Assembly (NCBI GenBank): GCA_027294925.1
Contig: JAPULM010000460.1
Location: 1 to 16,776 of the forward strand
Source: a bacterium
GTDB taxonomy: Bacteria > Tectomicrobia > Entotheonellia > Entotheonellales > Entotheonellaceae
Direction: 5' to 3'
DNA: 16,776 nt
Part shown: piece after piece, positions 6,862 through 13,864 of the stretch
Layout of the letters: every line of letters begins with the position of its first letter
Position numbering within the stretch: the first letter of the stretch is position 1
The notes under the pieces: model-generated
Told to the model about the DNA's origin: nothing
Seen by the model: the letters and a program-made list of their open reading frames with translations, nothing else
The model's database searches: none
Program-made: the position numbers and the translations under genes

Positions 6862-8184
6862 ATGGGACATACTGGACAACCTGGACCGTGGTGGCAGGCA
6901 ATTGATCGGCGGCATTTTGGCAAAGGCGCCCTCGCCTTTGCCACCCTGCTCAGCATGAGCGGTTGTAAAGGGGGAGAGGAAGTCAATGCAGAGTCGCTGA
7001 CCCTACAAAAAAAACACGGGTGGAACGTTGGGGCAGAATCTGAGCGCCTTTTCTTTATGGGCGTCCAGCGTAAAGACTCACAAGGCTCCACGGCTTGGAC
7101 ACGCTATAAAGACCCGACTCGACTACTAGCTGCTTGGCGCCCCAAAACGGAGATGGCACAACCTTTTTTCAAGCCAACTTTAATTCAAGCTTTGCAATCG
7201 AATACCTTGCGTGAGCAGATTCGACCGATTTTGACACGCGCCATGCAGGATGCATTCGGACGTGGAGAAACCTTACGCAAGGACTTGTTGGGTCAAACGT
7301 CAAACCCGGAAGAAACCATCTTTATTGCAGATTTACCAGGACCCGAGGCGGTGGCGTTCGGGGCAGGCATGAGCGGCGGCGTAGACGTGGCCTTGGACTT
7401 TGACAATTGGCCTCACCCTTTAGGTGTTGTGCGGAGCCATGAAACCCTTGCTGCCCTAATTTATTACGCCGCCTTGATGGAGGAGCAGAAGAAAAAATTG
7501 TCCGCCTCTGCACCGACAATGATATTGCTAGACAACCAACGCCTGGCGCCTTATAAAGATCAAGACGGGCTCTTTGATAACCGCTATCTTGCCACGGTGC
7601 CGCTTGCCCCAGCTTTGCGTAAACGGGGTATAAAAAATGTGATGTACGTTATTGAAAATCGTAAACAAAAGAATGAAAATGATGATTTGAACGACGAATT
7701 TGTGGAATACAAAGACGCCGGGATCAAAGTCGCAATTTTACCCTTAAGTGATCTAAAGGCCGTTACTGAAACGGTTTCCCGCAAAGCTCCGGATGGAACG
7801 ACGCAAACGGTACGAGAGCGGCATTATTATTATGGCGGCGGTTATGGCACCCATCTTGGTTTTTTTCTTCTTTACCCGTTTTTTCGTCCCTATCCGACCG
7901 CTTATTTTTATCATTCGGCAGGCCGCCGGCGGGTGGCCTATAGAGAGAGTAGCCGCCCCCGCACCCCAGCGCCTAACTATCAACCGCGCAGTCGTCCAAC
8001 TCGTTTTAGTGGCACTAAGATCGGTGGTAAAAGCGGCGTCGGCCGCAGCAAGCCTTCCGGCTTTGGACGAACCACTGTGCGCAGCCGTGGGGGACGAATA
8101 ACCGGTGTGGGGTCACGGGTGGCAAGTCGTTCAAGCGGCAGGTCGGGCTCATTTGGACGCGGTGGTTTTTTTAGTGGTGGCTAG
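6862..8184 (+). CDS. Predicted Tat-exported lipoprotein with Gly/Ser/Arg-rich tail, unknown function
   Basis: The start ATG has AGAGGA 4 nt upstream and lies 15 nt past the ATP-grasp gene. The N-terminus shows a twin-arginine-like motif, DRRHFGK (about 15-21), then a hydrophobic run and a lipobox-like LSMSGC ending at Cys35. This predicts Tat export and lipid anchoring, although Met at -3 is unusual. The central part (about 40-310) is a soluble domain I do not recognise, containing RSHETLAALIYYAALMEEQ and a charged KQKNENDDLND loop. From about residue 320 comes an aromatic stretch (YYYGGGYG, then FFLLYPFFRPYP). The last 90 residues are rich in Ser, Arg and Gly and end in GRGGFFSGG. E. coli YgiB/YjfM (DUF1190), partners of YgiC/YjfC, are also lipoproteins with Gly/Ser-rich tails, so this may be a positional analogue. 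The basic tail might bind a polyanion or the wall (inference). Confidence 0.7.
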   Translation: MGHTGQPGPWWQAIDRRHFGKGALAFATLLSMSGCKGGEEVNAESLTLQKKHGWNVGAESERLFFMGVQRKDSQGSTAWTRYKDPTRLLAAWRPKTEMAQPFFKPTLIQALQSNTLREQIRPILTRAMQDAFGRGETLRKDLLGQTSNPEETIFIADLPGPEAVAFGAGMSGGVDVALDFDNWPHPLGVVRSHETLAALIYYAALMEEQKKKLSASAPTMILLDNQRLAPYKDQDGLFDNRYLATVPLAPALRKRGIKNVMYVIENRKQKNENDDLNDEFVEYKDAGIKVAILPLSDLKAVTETVSRKAPDGTTQTVRERHYYYGGGYGTHLGFFLLYPFFRPYPTAYFYHSAGRRRVAYRESSRPRTPAPNYQPRSRPTRFSGTKIGGKSGVGRSKPSGFGRTTVRSRGGRITGVGSRVASRSSGRSGSFGRGGFFSGG

Positions 8185-8195
8185 GAAGGCTAGAC

Positions 8196-8819
8196 ATGCC
8201 TGAACGAGGTTTCATGGGAAAACTGAGCCGTTGGTTTAGCGGCCCCTCCGATACATATTTCTTTGCTATCCAAATTGCTATTAAATGTTTCGGAGAGGAC
8301 ACCCTACGTGCGCAGTTTGCACGGGTGTTGGAAGAGACTCGAAGCAGCGATGAAAATATTCAGGAAAAACGCCGCTTTATTAAACGTTTTGTCGCTCTGC
8401 TAGAGGAGTCCGAGTTGTTCTGGACGTATGGCTTTTGGGAATATAATGACAATCAAACAGAGGCGTCTGAAGAATTTCGTACCTGGATCGACGAGATCGA
8501 GAGCTGTTTGGCGACGGAGGAGGAAGAACTCGATGAAGATATTGATGAAATTCGACGCACCTCAAAGCGCAAAGATTTCGTTGTAGTCAGCCTTTTGTTT
8601 CTTCTTGACGAGCCGTATGAGCCTGCCAAAGCTGTCACCAACGAAGATGATGCCTACCTAAAAGAGACATTGGTCAATTTGGTGCAAGGTCTCACGCGCA
8701 TTGATCCGCTTGTCATCCAAGCTGATGGCGCCTATGTGGTGCCTGGCAGCAAAGAAGATGGATTATCCGAAGATGATCTGTATGACCCGGATTGGTCATA
8801 TCTTCGCATGTTATTATAG
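8196..8819 (+). CDS. Acidic cytoplasmic protein, DUF1517-like
   Basis: This is a 207-aa, strongly acidic protein without signal peptide or membrane segment. It starts 12 nt after the lipoprotein gene with AGGAAGG 6 nt before the ATG, so it is translationally close and most likely the last gene of the operon. Its outline recalls DUF1517. It has an N-terminal helix pair with LEETRSSDENIQEK and LLEESELFWTYG, then FVVVSLLFLLDEPYEPA, a helical LKETLVNLVQGL and a final VVPGSKEDGLSEDDL followed by DPDW near the end. DUF1517 members end similarly, with a W/V-P, then D.LS..EL...YP pattern. The match is from memory and partial. A poly-acidic stretch (ATEEEELDEDIDE, about 111-123) could pair with the basic tail of the preceding lipoprotein only if they share a compartment, which the sequences do not suggest. 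Confidence 0.6.
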   Translation: MPERGFMGKLSRWFSGPSDTYFFAIQIAIKCFGEDTLRAQFARVLEETRSSDENIQEKRRFIKRFVALLEESELFWTYGFWEYNDNQTEASEEFRTWIDEIESCLATEEEELDEDIDEIRRTSKRKDFVVVSLLFLLDEPYEPAKAVTNEDDAYLKETLVNLVQGLTRIDPLVIQADGAYVVPGSKEDGLSEDDLYDPDWSYLRMLL

Positions 8820-8888
8820 GCTAATATGCCGGTGTAGGACTGACATCTTGAGGCTTGAAGCAAACAGCCAATGGTCACGGCAAAAGCG

Positions 8889-9425
8889 TTACAACTGAAG
8901 CTTTTGATGCCCATTACTCCTTGGGCAGAAGTGGCCCTCCGGATCAATGGGACGATGGCACACCACACAAAGCGGCCGGCCGCCTTCAACAGCGTTCGTA
9001 CAGGAGTCGCTCAGTTGGCGAGCTTGTTCGCGGGTGAAGCGGCACATGAAGGTAGGTGTGGATGTCTCGACATCCTCCTCTTCCTCACTCTCCTCGGGTA
9101 TGGCGTGAACCATTAAGACAAGACGGTCTTCATCGGTTGCATACCCCAGGGCTAAGCGCCCGACTTTAAATTCTATGCCGGGTTCCTCCGGGAAGTATCC
9201 GATCGATCCAACGACTTCATTGGGATGTTGATCCGGTGTTGTTAATTCCTCAATCAGTCGAGGTATCGCATCCCCGAGCGCTGCCAGTTGTTGCTTCTCA
9301 ACCCACAACGAGGCAACTTCAGAATGACGACGAACCCGAACCCGAAAGGTGCGTTTTCCAGGTTCACCAAAGGACTCAGCATCGATTGCATCGATTTCGT
9401 TAAATTCGTACTCTGCGTCAGCCAT
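8889..9425 (-). CDS. DUF3090 family protein with C-terminal zinc-ribbon-like motif
   Basis: The 178-aa product matches DUF3090 along its length as I know it: a start of the type (Y)EFNEIDAIDAESFGEPGKRTFRV (family: hEfd....F..GtvGePGqRtF.lqa), WVEKQQLAALGDAIPRLIEEL (family: a.EKeQ...L...i..lL.el), an acidic loop EESEEEEDVE, then FTREQARQLSDSCTNAVEGGRP. The end CVVCHRPIDPEGHFCPRSNGH has Cys-x2-Cys-x10-Cys and a terminal His, likely zinc ligands. The function is unknown. The family is common in Actinobacteria and Chloroflexota, which makes its company with an OmpA lipoprotein notable. The start ATG has only a weak AGGA 8 nt upstream. It converges with the operon ending at 8819, and the 69-nt gap shows no clear terminator. 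Confidence 0.85.
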   Translation of the reverse strand: MADAEYEFNEIDAIDAESFGEPGKRTFRVRVRRHSEVASLWVEKQQLAALGDAIPRLIEELTTPDQHPNEVVGSIGYFPEEPGIEFKVGRLALGYATDEDRLVLMVHAIPEESEEEEDVETSTPTFMCRFTREQARQLSDSCTNAVEGGRPLCVVCHRPIDPEGHFCPRSNGHQKLQL

Positions 9426-9515
9426 TTTGATAGTCCTAAAACGGTTTAATTCCTTTCATGCTTAATGTAGCGTACACACCATCGGGTTGCAAGGGTGAGC
9501 ATACCAAAGCTGATA

Positions 9516-9544
9516 TTGACAGCTCCATAACAGCATGTTAGCTT
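9516..9544 (+). promoter_or_regulatory. Candidate sigma70 promoter for the molybdenum hydroxylase gene
   Basis: A perfect TTGACA (9516-9521) is followed after 17 nt by TAGCTT (9539-9544), a 3/6 match to the -10 box. The predicted transcript would start about 60 nt before the ATG at 9611. It lies in the spacer divergent from the DUF3090 gene. Confidence 0.4.
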
Positions 9545-9610
9545 GTGTTTCTTAAATTGGCTGCCATTTTCTTTTCTGAAAATCCGATTCCCGTGAAGGA
9601 GACTATAAGT

Positions 9611-11839
9611 ATGCCCGAATACGCATTACTCGGCAAATCTTTACCCAAGCCAGATGCGACCAATCGAGTCACGGGGCGGATGATGTATGCAGATGATGTC
9701 ACCTTGCCCGGCGTGTTGGCCGGCAAGATACTTGGCAGTCCGGTCGCGCACGGTCGTATTCGGCGGCTGGATGTAAGCAAAGCGGCCAGTTTGCCCGGTG
9801 TTCACGCCGTATTGACAGCTCAGGATGCGCCGACTAATCTGTACGGTGGGATCGTTAAGGATAAGCTGATCTTTACACACGATTATGTACGCTATCACGG
9901 CGACCCGATTGCCGCTGTGGCGGCTGACAACGTCGATATCGCCGAGGAGGCCATCCACCTTATTGAACTCGACATTGAGGCGCTGCCAGTGTTGCTCGAC
10001 GCCAAAGATGCGGCGGAGAGTTCCAACATGATCCATAGCGGCTGGGAGCATTATACAGCTTTACCCAATCTTGGCCGTGACGGCAATATAACCTCGTATG
10101 GCAACGTGCAATGGGGAGATGTTGAGCAAGGCTTTGCCAAAGCCGATTTTGTTTATGAGGATCGCTTTGATGTTGCTATGGCACATCAAGGATATATTGA
10201 GCCACGTGCGTCGATGGCCCAAGTTGAACCGGATGGTCGAGTTTCGGTGTGGGCCTCGACGCAGGGGATTTTTCCGTTACGGGATCAGCTTGCATCGATT
10301 TTCAGCCTGCCGATGAACCGTTTAAGGGTCATTGCAACGGAAATTGGCGGCGGTTTTGGTGGTAAGATTGCCCCTGTAACGGAACCAGCGACGGTTCTTC
10401 TGGCTCAAAAAACCGGCCGCCCAATTAAAATCACCTATAAGCGGGACGAAGATTTCCTCAGTACAACACCACGGCGTGGCGCGGTCATTATCATCAAGAC
10501 GGGGGTCATGAAAGATGGCACCTTAGTGGCTCGTCAGGCACGGGCGTATTTTGGTAATGGCGCCTATCATATCGCAACGGGTTACAACTTTGGGGAAGGC
10601 ATGGCGGGCCGTCTCACCGGACCCTATAACATTCCGCATGTTGACCTACACGGTTATACGGTCTATACCAATCAGCCGCCTTGTGGTGCATACCGTGCGC
10701 CTGGAAGTCCTCAGCTCACCTTTGCCGTAGAGTCCCAGATGGATATGATTGCCTCCAGACTTGGATTTGATCCGATTGCTATTCGCAAGCACAATGCGTT
10801 GAAAATAGGTGATCGGTCATCAATCGGTGCATTGGATGATGCAGCAGATCTGAGAGAATTGCTACAGCAGGTTGAAACGGATGCTGGCTGGAACAAGCCG
10901 AAAGCGTCCAATCACGGCCGTGGTATTGCCGTTGGGTTTTGGGCTTCGCGCGGCATGCCGGGTGGTAACACAGTGAAATTAAATGCAGATGGCACCATTG
11001 CAATTACTACGGGTTCGGTTGATGTTAGCGGTAGTCACACCGTCTTGCAACAAATTGCCGGCGAGGAAATGGGGGTTAGCATTGATAAGGTGGGAATTTT
11101 AACCGGCGATACGGATGTGGCGCCAGTTGCGCCCCTTAGTGCCGGCAGCAATATCATCCGTAGTATGGGTTGGACGGTAAAGGTAGCTGCCGAGAAGTTG
11201 CGTCAGCAGATAGTAGATATTACGGCTGGACAGCTCGAAGCTAACGTTGATGACCTGGAGATTATCGATGGCCGAGTACAGGTCAAAGGCACCCCAGATA
11301 AAGGTATGACGTTTCAGGATGTGTATAAAGTTGCCGCAATGTCGCATGAAGGCCCACCGATCGCATCGGCCTCGACGCCTATGCAAGGAACCACTTTACA
11401 ATATGCCCCGCAAGTCGCGGAGGTTGAGGTAGATCTTGAAACCGGAGAGGTCAAAGTGCTTGATGTTACGGTGATTCAAGATGTCGGATTTGCTCTGAAC
11501 CCCATGGCGGTAGAAGGACAAATGGAGGGTGGTGCGACACAAGCACTTGGTTATGGTATTGTTGAGCAAATGATTTTCGATCCCACCAGCGGCAAAAATA
11601 CCAATCCGGGCTTGCTTGATTATAAACTACCCAGCGCCATGGATGTGCCCAATATCAAGAGTGTGCTGGTGCAAGTCCCGGCCAAGGACACCATATATGG
11701 CGCCAGGGGGGTTGGCGAGCCCCCTATCGTTGCGACAGCAACCGCAATTGCCAATGCGGTTGCAGATGCTGTTGGGGTTCAAATTATGGCGTTACCCCTT
11801 ACCCCGGAACGGGTGCTAGAGGCAATTCGGAAGCGCTAG
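9611..11839 (+). CDS. Xanthine dehydrogenase-family molybdopterin-binding large subunit (molybdenum hydroxylase)
   Basis: These enzymes hydroxylate carbon centres of purines, aldehydes, aromatic or heterocyclic compounds, using Mo-cofactor and water. The frame opens at 9545, but ATG 9611 has AAGGAGA 8 nt before it and the family N-terminus (LLGKSLPKPDATNRVTG) starts there, giving 742 aa, a normal length. An a/b hammerhead domain spans about 17-130. Mo-cofactor loops follow: GGGFGGK (246-252), the substrate-site region CGAYRAPGSPQ (358-368), VEGQMEGGATQALGYG (634-649), and the catalytic Glu703 in GARGVGEPP. The AYxCSFR signature of true CO dehydrogenase is absent, so coxL is not a fair name. 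The 2Fe-2S and FAD subunits that normally sit beside it are not in the window. Both neighbours are on the opposite strand, so the gene stands alone. Substrate unknown. Confidence 0.88.
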   Translation: MPEYALLGKSLPKPDATNRVTGRMMYADDVTLPGVLAGKILGSPVAHGRIRRLDVSKAASLPGVHAVLTAQDAPTNLYGGIVKDKLIFTHDYVRYHGDPIAAVAADNVDIAEEAIHLIELDIEALPVLLDAKDAAESSNMIHSGWEHYTALPNLGRDGNITSYGNVQWGDVEQGFAKADFVYEDRFDVAMAHQGYIEPRASMAQVEPDGRVSVWASTQGIFPLRDQLASIFSLPMNRLRVIATEIGGGFGGKIAPVTEPATVLLAQKTGRPIKITYKRDEDFLSTTPRRGAVIIIKTGVMKDGTLVARQARAYFGNGAYHIATGYNFGEGMAGRLTGPYNIPHVDLHGYTVYTNQPPCGAYRAPGSPQLTFAVESQMDMIASRLGFDPIAIRKHNALKIGDRSSIGALDDAADLRELLQQVETDAGWNKPKASNHGRGIAVGFWASRGMPGGNTVKLNADGTIAITTGSVDVSGSHTVLQQIAGEEMGVSIDKVGILTGDTDVAPVAPLSAGSNIIRSMGWTVKVAAEKLRQQIVDITAGQLEANVDDLEIIDGRVQVKGTPDKGMTFQDVYKVAAMSHEGPPIASASTPMQGTTLQYAPQVAEVEVDLETGEVKVLDVTVIQDVGFALNPMAVEGQMEGGATQALGYGIVEQMIFDPTSGKNTNPGLLDYKLPSAMDVPNIKSVLVQVPAKDTIYGARGVGEPPIVATATAIANAVADAVGVQIMALPLTPERVLEAIRKR

Positions 11840-11856
11840 TACCTCGGCTATAGAAG

Positions 11857-11894
11857 CTAACAATTCTCCCATGCAAAAAGGGGAGATTTGTTAG
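11857..11894. terminator. Long inverted repeat between convergent genes, probable bidirectional terminator
   Basis: The 14-base arms 11857-11870 and 11881-11894 pair at 13 positions (CTAACAA, one mismatch, TCTCCC). The loop is 10 nt and A-rich. It begins 17 nt after the hydroxylase stop codon and 26 nt past the end of the OmpA-like gene, so it can serve both. There is no clean T run on either side. Confidence 0.6.
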
Positions 11895-11920
11895 CCAATC
11901 GATCCCCTGTGCGATAAACC

Positions 11921-12859
11921 CTATCGAGGCCGTAACACAATAATGGTGCGGCGGTTTTTTGCCCGTCCTTCTTTTGTGGCGTTTGACACCATTGGTTCTG
12001 TTTCACCTTTCCAATCCAGGCGGATGCGGTTTGATGTGATGCCGTGTTGTTCAAGATAGCGCTCAACTGCTCTTGCACGGCGTTCCGACAGACTGACATT
12101 ATATCTCTCTGTCCCAGTCCAATCCGTGTGCCCGGTTATCTCGGCCTGTAGTGAGGCATCCCCCTGCATCAGACGGACCACATCATCCAGGGCGATTCGT
12201 GCCTCGGATTTGAGACGTGATCGATCGAAGTCAAATAAAACCATGCCGGGCAGCTGGTGAATGACCACGCGCTTGATCACCGTCAACGGGGCAGACGTCC
12301 GGTCACTGCCCCCTTTGCCATCATCGACTTGAAGTTGTACCGTATAGCGCCCCGGCTTTCGGTAACGATGCGTGGCATTGGGAAACGAAAAACGGTTGCT
12401 TGATGCATCCCCATAGTCCCATAAAAAAGACAATTTATCACCGTCTGGGTCTGAGGATTGAGAGGCATCGAAGCTCAAGAGCATATTGACTTCCCCTTCC
12501 GCCGGTGCCACTAGGACGGCTCGAGGTGGCCGATTCTGAGGCTTGCTGGAAATGGTAATTTGAGGCGCTGGGTGTTGAGTAGCCAATATGTTCGCCTCGT
12601 TGATCAGTACCCTGGCCAGCTCTGAGGCTTTGTCTTCCTGGCAAGCGTATAATATGCCACGGGCTTCAAGAAACCGACTTTCGAGTGCGGCAATAGCGTC
12701 CGCCGATTGGCTAGCCGCTTCAGACGCCTTAGCAGCGACAATGGCCTCCTGCGCATGTTGCAAATCAAGGAATGCCCGTGGCTCATGGACGCAGGCAGTT
12801 GCTAAAAGACCAATGAGAGCAAGAAAGAGGAGATGCCGGATATTCAAGCCAGAAATCAC
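11921..12859 (-). CDS. PKD-OmpA lipoprotein (peptidoglycan-associated outer-membrane type)
   Basis: The start is GTG 12859 with a full AAGGAGG 6 nt upstream. Residues 1-22 form a hydrophobic signal ending in LLATA-Cys23, a lipobox, so the protein is likely a lipoprotein. Residues 30-95 are Ala-rich helix (HAQEAIVAAKASEAASQ), like the DUF4398 type found in similar proteins. About 110-195 is a PKD domain, with DASQSSDPDGD and WDYGD, then YTVQLQVDDGKGG. Residues 205-312 form an OmpA C-terminal domain, with ITGHTDWTGT (241-250), YNVSLSERRARAV (253-265) and NRRTIIVL (302-309). The GHTD and NRR residues are the usual diaminopimelate-contact positions. It should tether the envelope to peptidoglycan, and it is the strongest evidence here for a diderm cell. 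It converges with the molybdenum hydroxylase gene. Confidence 0.88.
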   Translation of the reverse strand: MISGLNIRHLLFLALIGLLATACVHEPRAFLDLQHAQEAIVAAKASEAASQSADAIAALESRFLEARGILYACQEDKASELARVLINEANILATQHPAPQITISSKPQNRPPRAVLVAPAEGEVNMLLSFDASQSSDPDGDKLSFLWDYGDASSNRFSFPNATHRYRKPGRYTVQLQVDDGKGGSDRTSAPLTVIKRVVIHQLPGMVLFDFDRSRLKSEARIALDDVVRLMQGDASLQAEITGHTDWTGTERYNVSLSERRARAVERYLEQHGITSNRIRLDWKGETEPMVSNATKEGRAKNRRTIIVLRPR

Positions 12860-12924
12860 TTATGACCTCCTTAGTCGTCAAAAACAGGTAAACGAGAATA
12901 AGGATGAACCTTTTAACAATTGCT

Positions 12925-12953
12925 TACTTAAAATGTTTTGTCATTTCTGTCAA
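12925..12953 (-). promoter_or_regulatory. Candidate sigma70 promoter for the OmpA-like gene
   Basis: On the minus strand TTGACA (12953-12948) is a perfect -35 box, with TAAGTA (12930-12925) 17 nt further on as a poor -10. The surroundings are AT-rich. The predicted leader is about 60 nt and ends in the AAGGAGG ribosome site. Confidence 0.4.
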
Positions 12954-12992
12954 GTTATTCATTTAAATAACCAACCATCGCACGAAACGAAA

Positions 12993-13019
12993 GGGTTTGA
13001 TTACAGGGCAAGAAAACCC
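12993..13019. terminator. GGGTTT/AAACCC hairpin with T-rich flanks
   Basis: GGGTTT (12993-12998) pairs with AAACCC (13014-13019) around a 15-nt loop. On the minus strand the stem is followed by TTTCGTTT, and on the plus strand by TCTGATTTT. It lies downstream of the minus-strand 90-aa ORF and upstream of the OmpA promoter, a sensible terminator place. The stem is short. Confidence 0.4.
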
Positions 13020-13107
13020 TCTGATTTTATTACAATAGGTGCAGACGCAAGGTCATCTGTTTTGTGGCATAATCTGAAAAATGAAAGTTTTCGCACCTCC
13101 GCTGGAA

Positions 13108-13380
13108 CTACCTTACAGTAGTCTTGCAAGTCGCATTTTGGCGAACTCGATCAGATGGTTTGTGATGTCCTGCTAGAATCTCGTAGTACAAGGGTTTACC
13201 TTTAATCATGATGATCCCGCGTGATGAGAACAAATCTGTCTGTTTGTCAAACCACATGTCCTCCCATTCATAGCCCCACTCTTTGGCTAATGTGCCAAAA
13301 AACATCAGGTGAACATAATTTGTTGCGATGATCCTGATATGCATGCATGCAGGGGTAAAATCATCCGGATGATCGAACAC
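13108..13380 (-). CDS. Doubtful 90-aa ORF, unknown
   Basis: I do not recognise it. The only start near the top is GTG 13380, without a ribosome site. The frame is open for about 15 codons further upstream to a TAA with no start codon I trust. The residues look protein-like in the middle (EWGYEWEDMWFDKQTDLF, then IMIKGKPLYYEIL) but not at the end. It may be the remnant of a longer gene. A good terminator stands between it and the 82-aa gene upstream, so it is unlikely to be co-transcribed with that gene. Confidence 0.3.
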   Translation of the reverse strand: MFDHPDDFTPACMHIRIIATNYVHLMFFGTLAKEWGYEWEDMWFDKQTDLFSSRGIIMIKGKPLYYEILAGHHKPSDRVRQNATCKTTVR

Positions 13381-13427
13381 AACGGTATAGACATTCGTAC
13401 AAGCAATTCCGTGACAAGAAGGAAGTT

Positions 13428-13453
13428 AAAAAAAGCCCCCATTAAAAGATGGC
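13428..13453 (-). terminator. Intrinsic terminator overlapping the stop of the 82-aa gene
   Basis: On the minus strand GCCAT (13453-13449), a 6-nt loop and ATGG with further G's (13442-13436) form a hairpin. A run of seven T's follows (13434-13428). The stem includes the last codons and TAA of the 82-aa gene. Hairpin plus T7 is the classic Rho-independent form, though the core stem is only 4-5 pairs. Confidence 0.6.
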
Positions 13454-13690
13454 AAAATCGCTCCACGTATCAACCAACTCGGTAAAGCGTATTTTATCAC
13501 TTAAATCGATGTCCTGACCGGTAAATCCAGACACCTTCCATTTAACCATTGTGGGACTAAGTTTCGTCAAATGGGTATACACCTCACCTTCCAATGTCAC
13601 GACCTGGCATTGGTCCCCGTGCCGTGCCTTCTTGAACCAATTGGTGAGATCATCTTTGCGCGGTTCGATGAGTTTTTTGCATGACGGCAT
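13442..13690 (-). CDS. Small uncharacterised 82-aa protein
   Basis: The frame extends to 13759, but the start is best at ATG 13690-13688 (MPSCKKLIEP...), because AAAGGAGA lies 4 nt before it. The product is soluble and mixed alpha/beta: a basic helix DDLTNWFKKARHG, a strand pair QCQVVTLEGEVYTHL, and VKWKVSGFTG. I cannot assign a family. No neighbour shares its strand closely: the acyl-CoA ligase upstream ends about 175 nt away, and the terminator at its stop ends the transcript. Clear ribosome site and terminator make it likely real. Confidence 0.55.
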   Translation of the reverse strand: MPSCKKLIEPRKDDLTNWFKKARHGDQCQVVTLEGEVYTHLTKLSPTMVKWKVSGFTGQDIDLSDKIRFTELVDTWSDFAIF

Positions 13691-13864
13691 ACGCTCTCCT
13701 TTTGTTATTGCTTTCACTCTGCGGAAGAGAAGTATGGCTATCTGCTTGCTGGTAGTCACCGAAAACAGATAAACCGTCTTTTATCGGAAGGGGCAGAAAA
13801 AGACTTAAGCAAATTCGATATTTTTTTGTAAAACCCGCTTAGCCGCCTAGCATAATATTATCCT

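Noticed and set aside
9641..10051. Minus-strand 136-aa ORF inside the molybdenum hydroxylase gene
   Set aside because: It is a shadow of the strongly supported plus-strand gene, without family features of its own.
13037..13098. AGGTGC/GCACCT pairing that includes GACGCAAGG, at first sight like another GEMM element
   Set aside because: Only a short piece resembles the core. The GAAA hairpin, GGCAAACC and the P2/P3 elements are absent, so a 6-bp pairing at this distance may be chance.
12588..13121. Plus-strand 177-aa ORF
   Set aside because: Its first half is antisense to the well-supported OmpA lipoprotein gene, and the rest runs through AT-rich promoter sequence. No family features.
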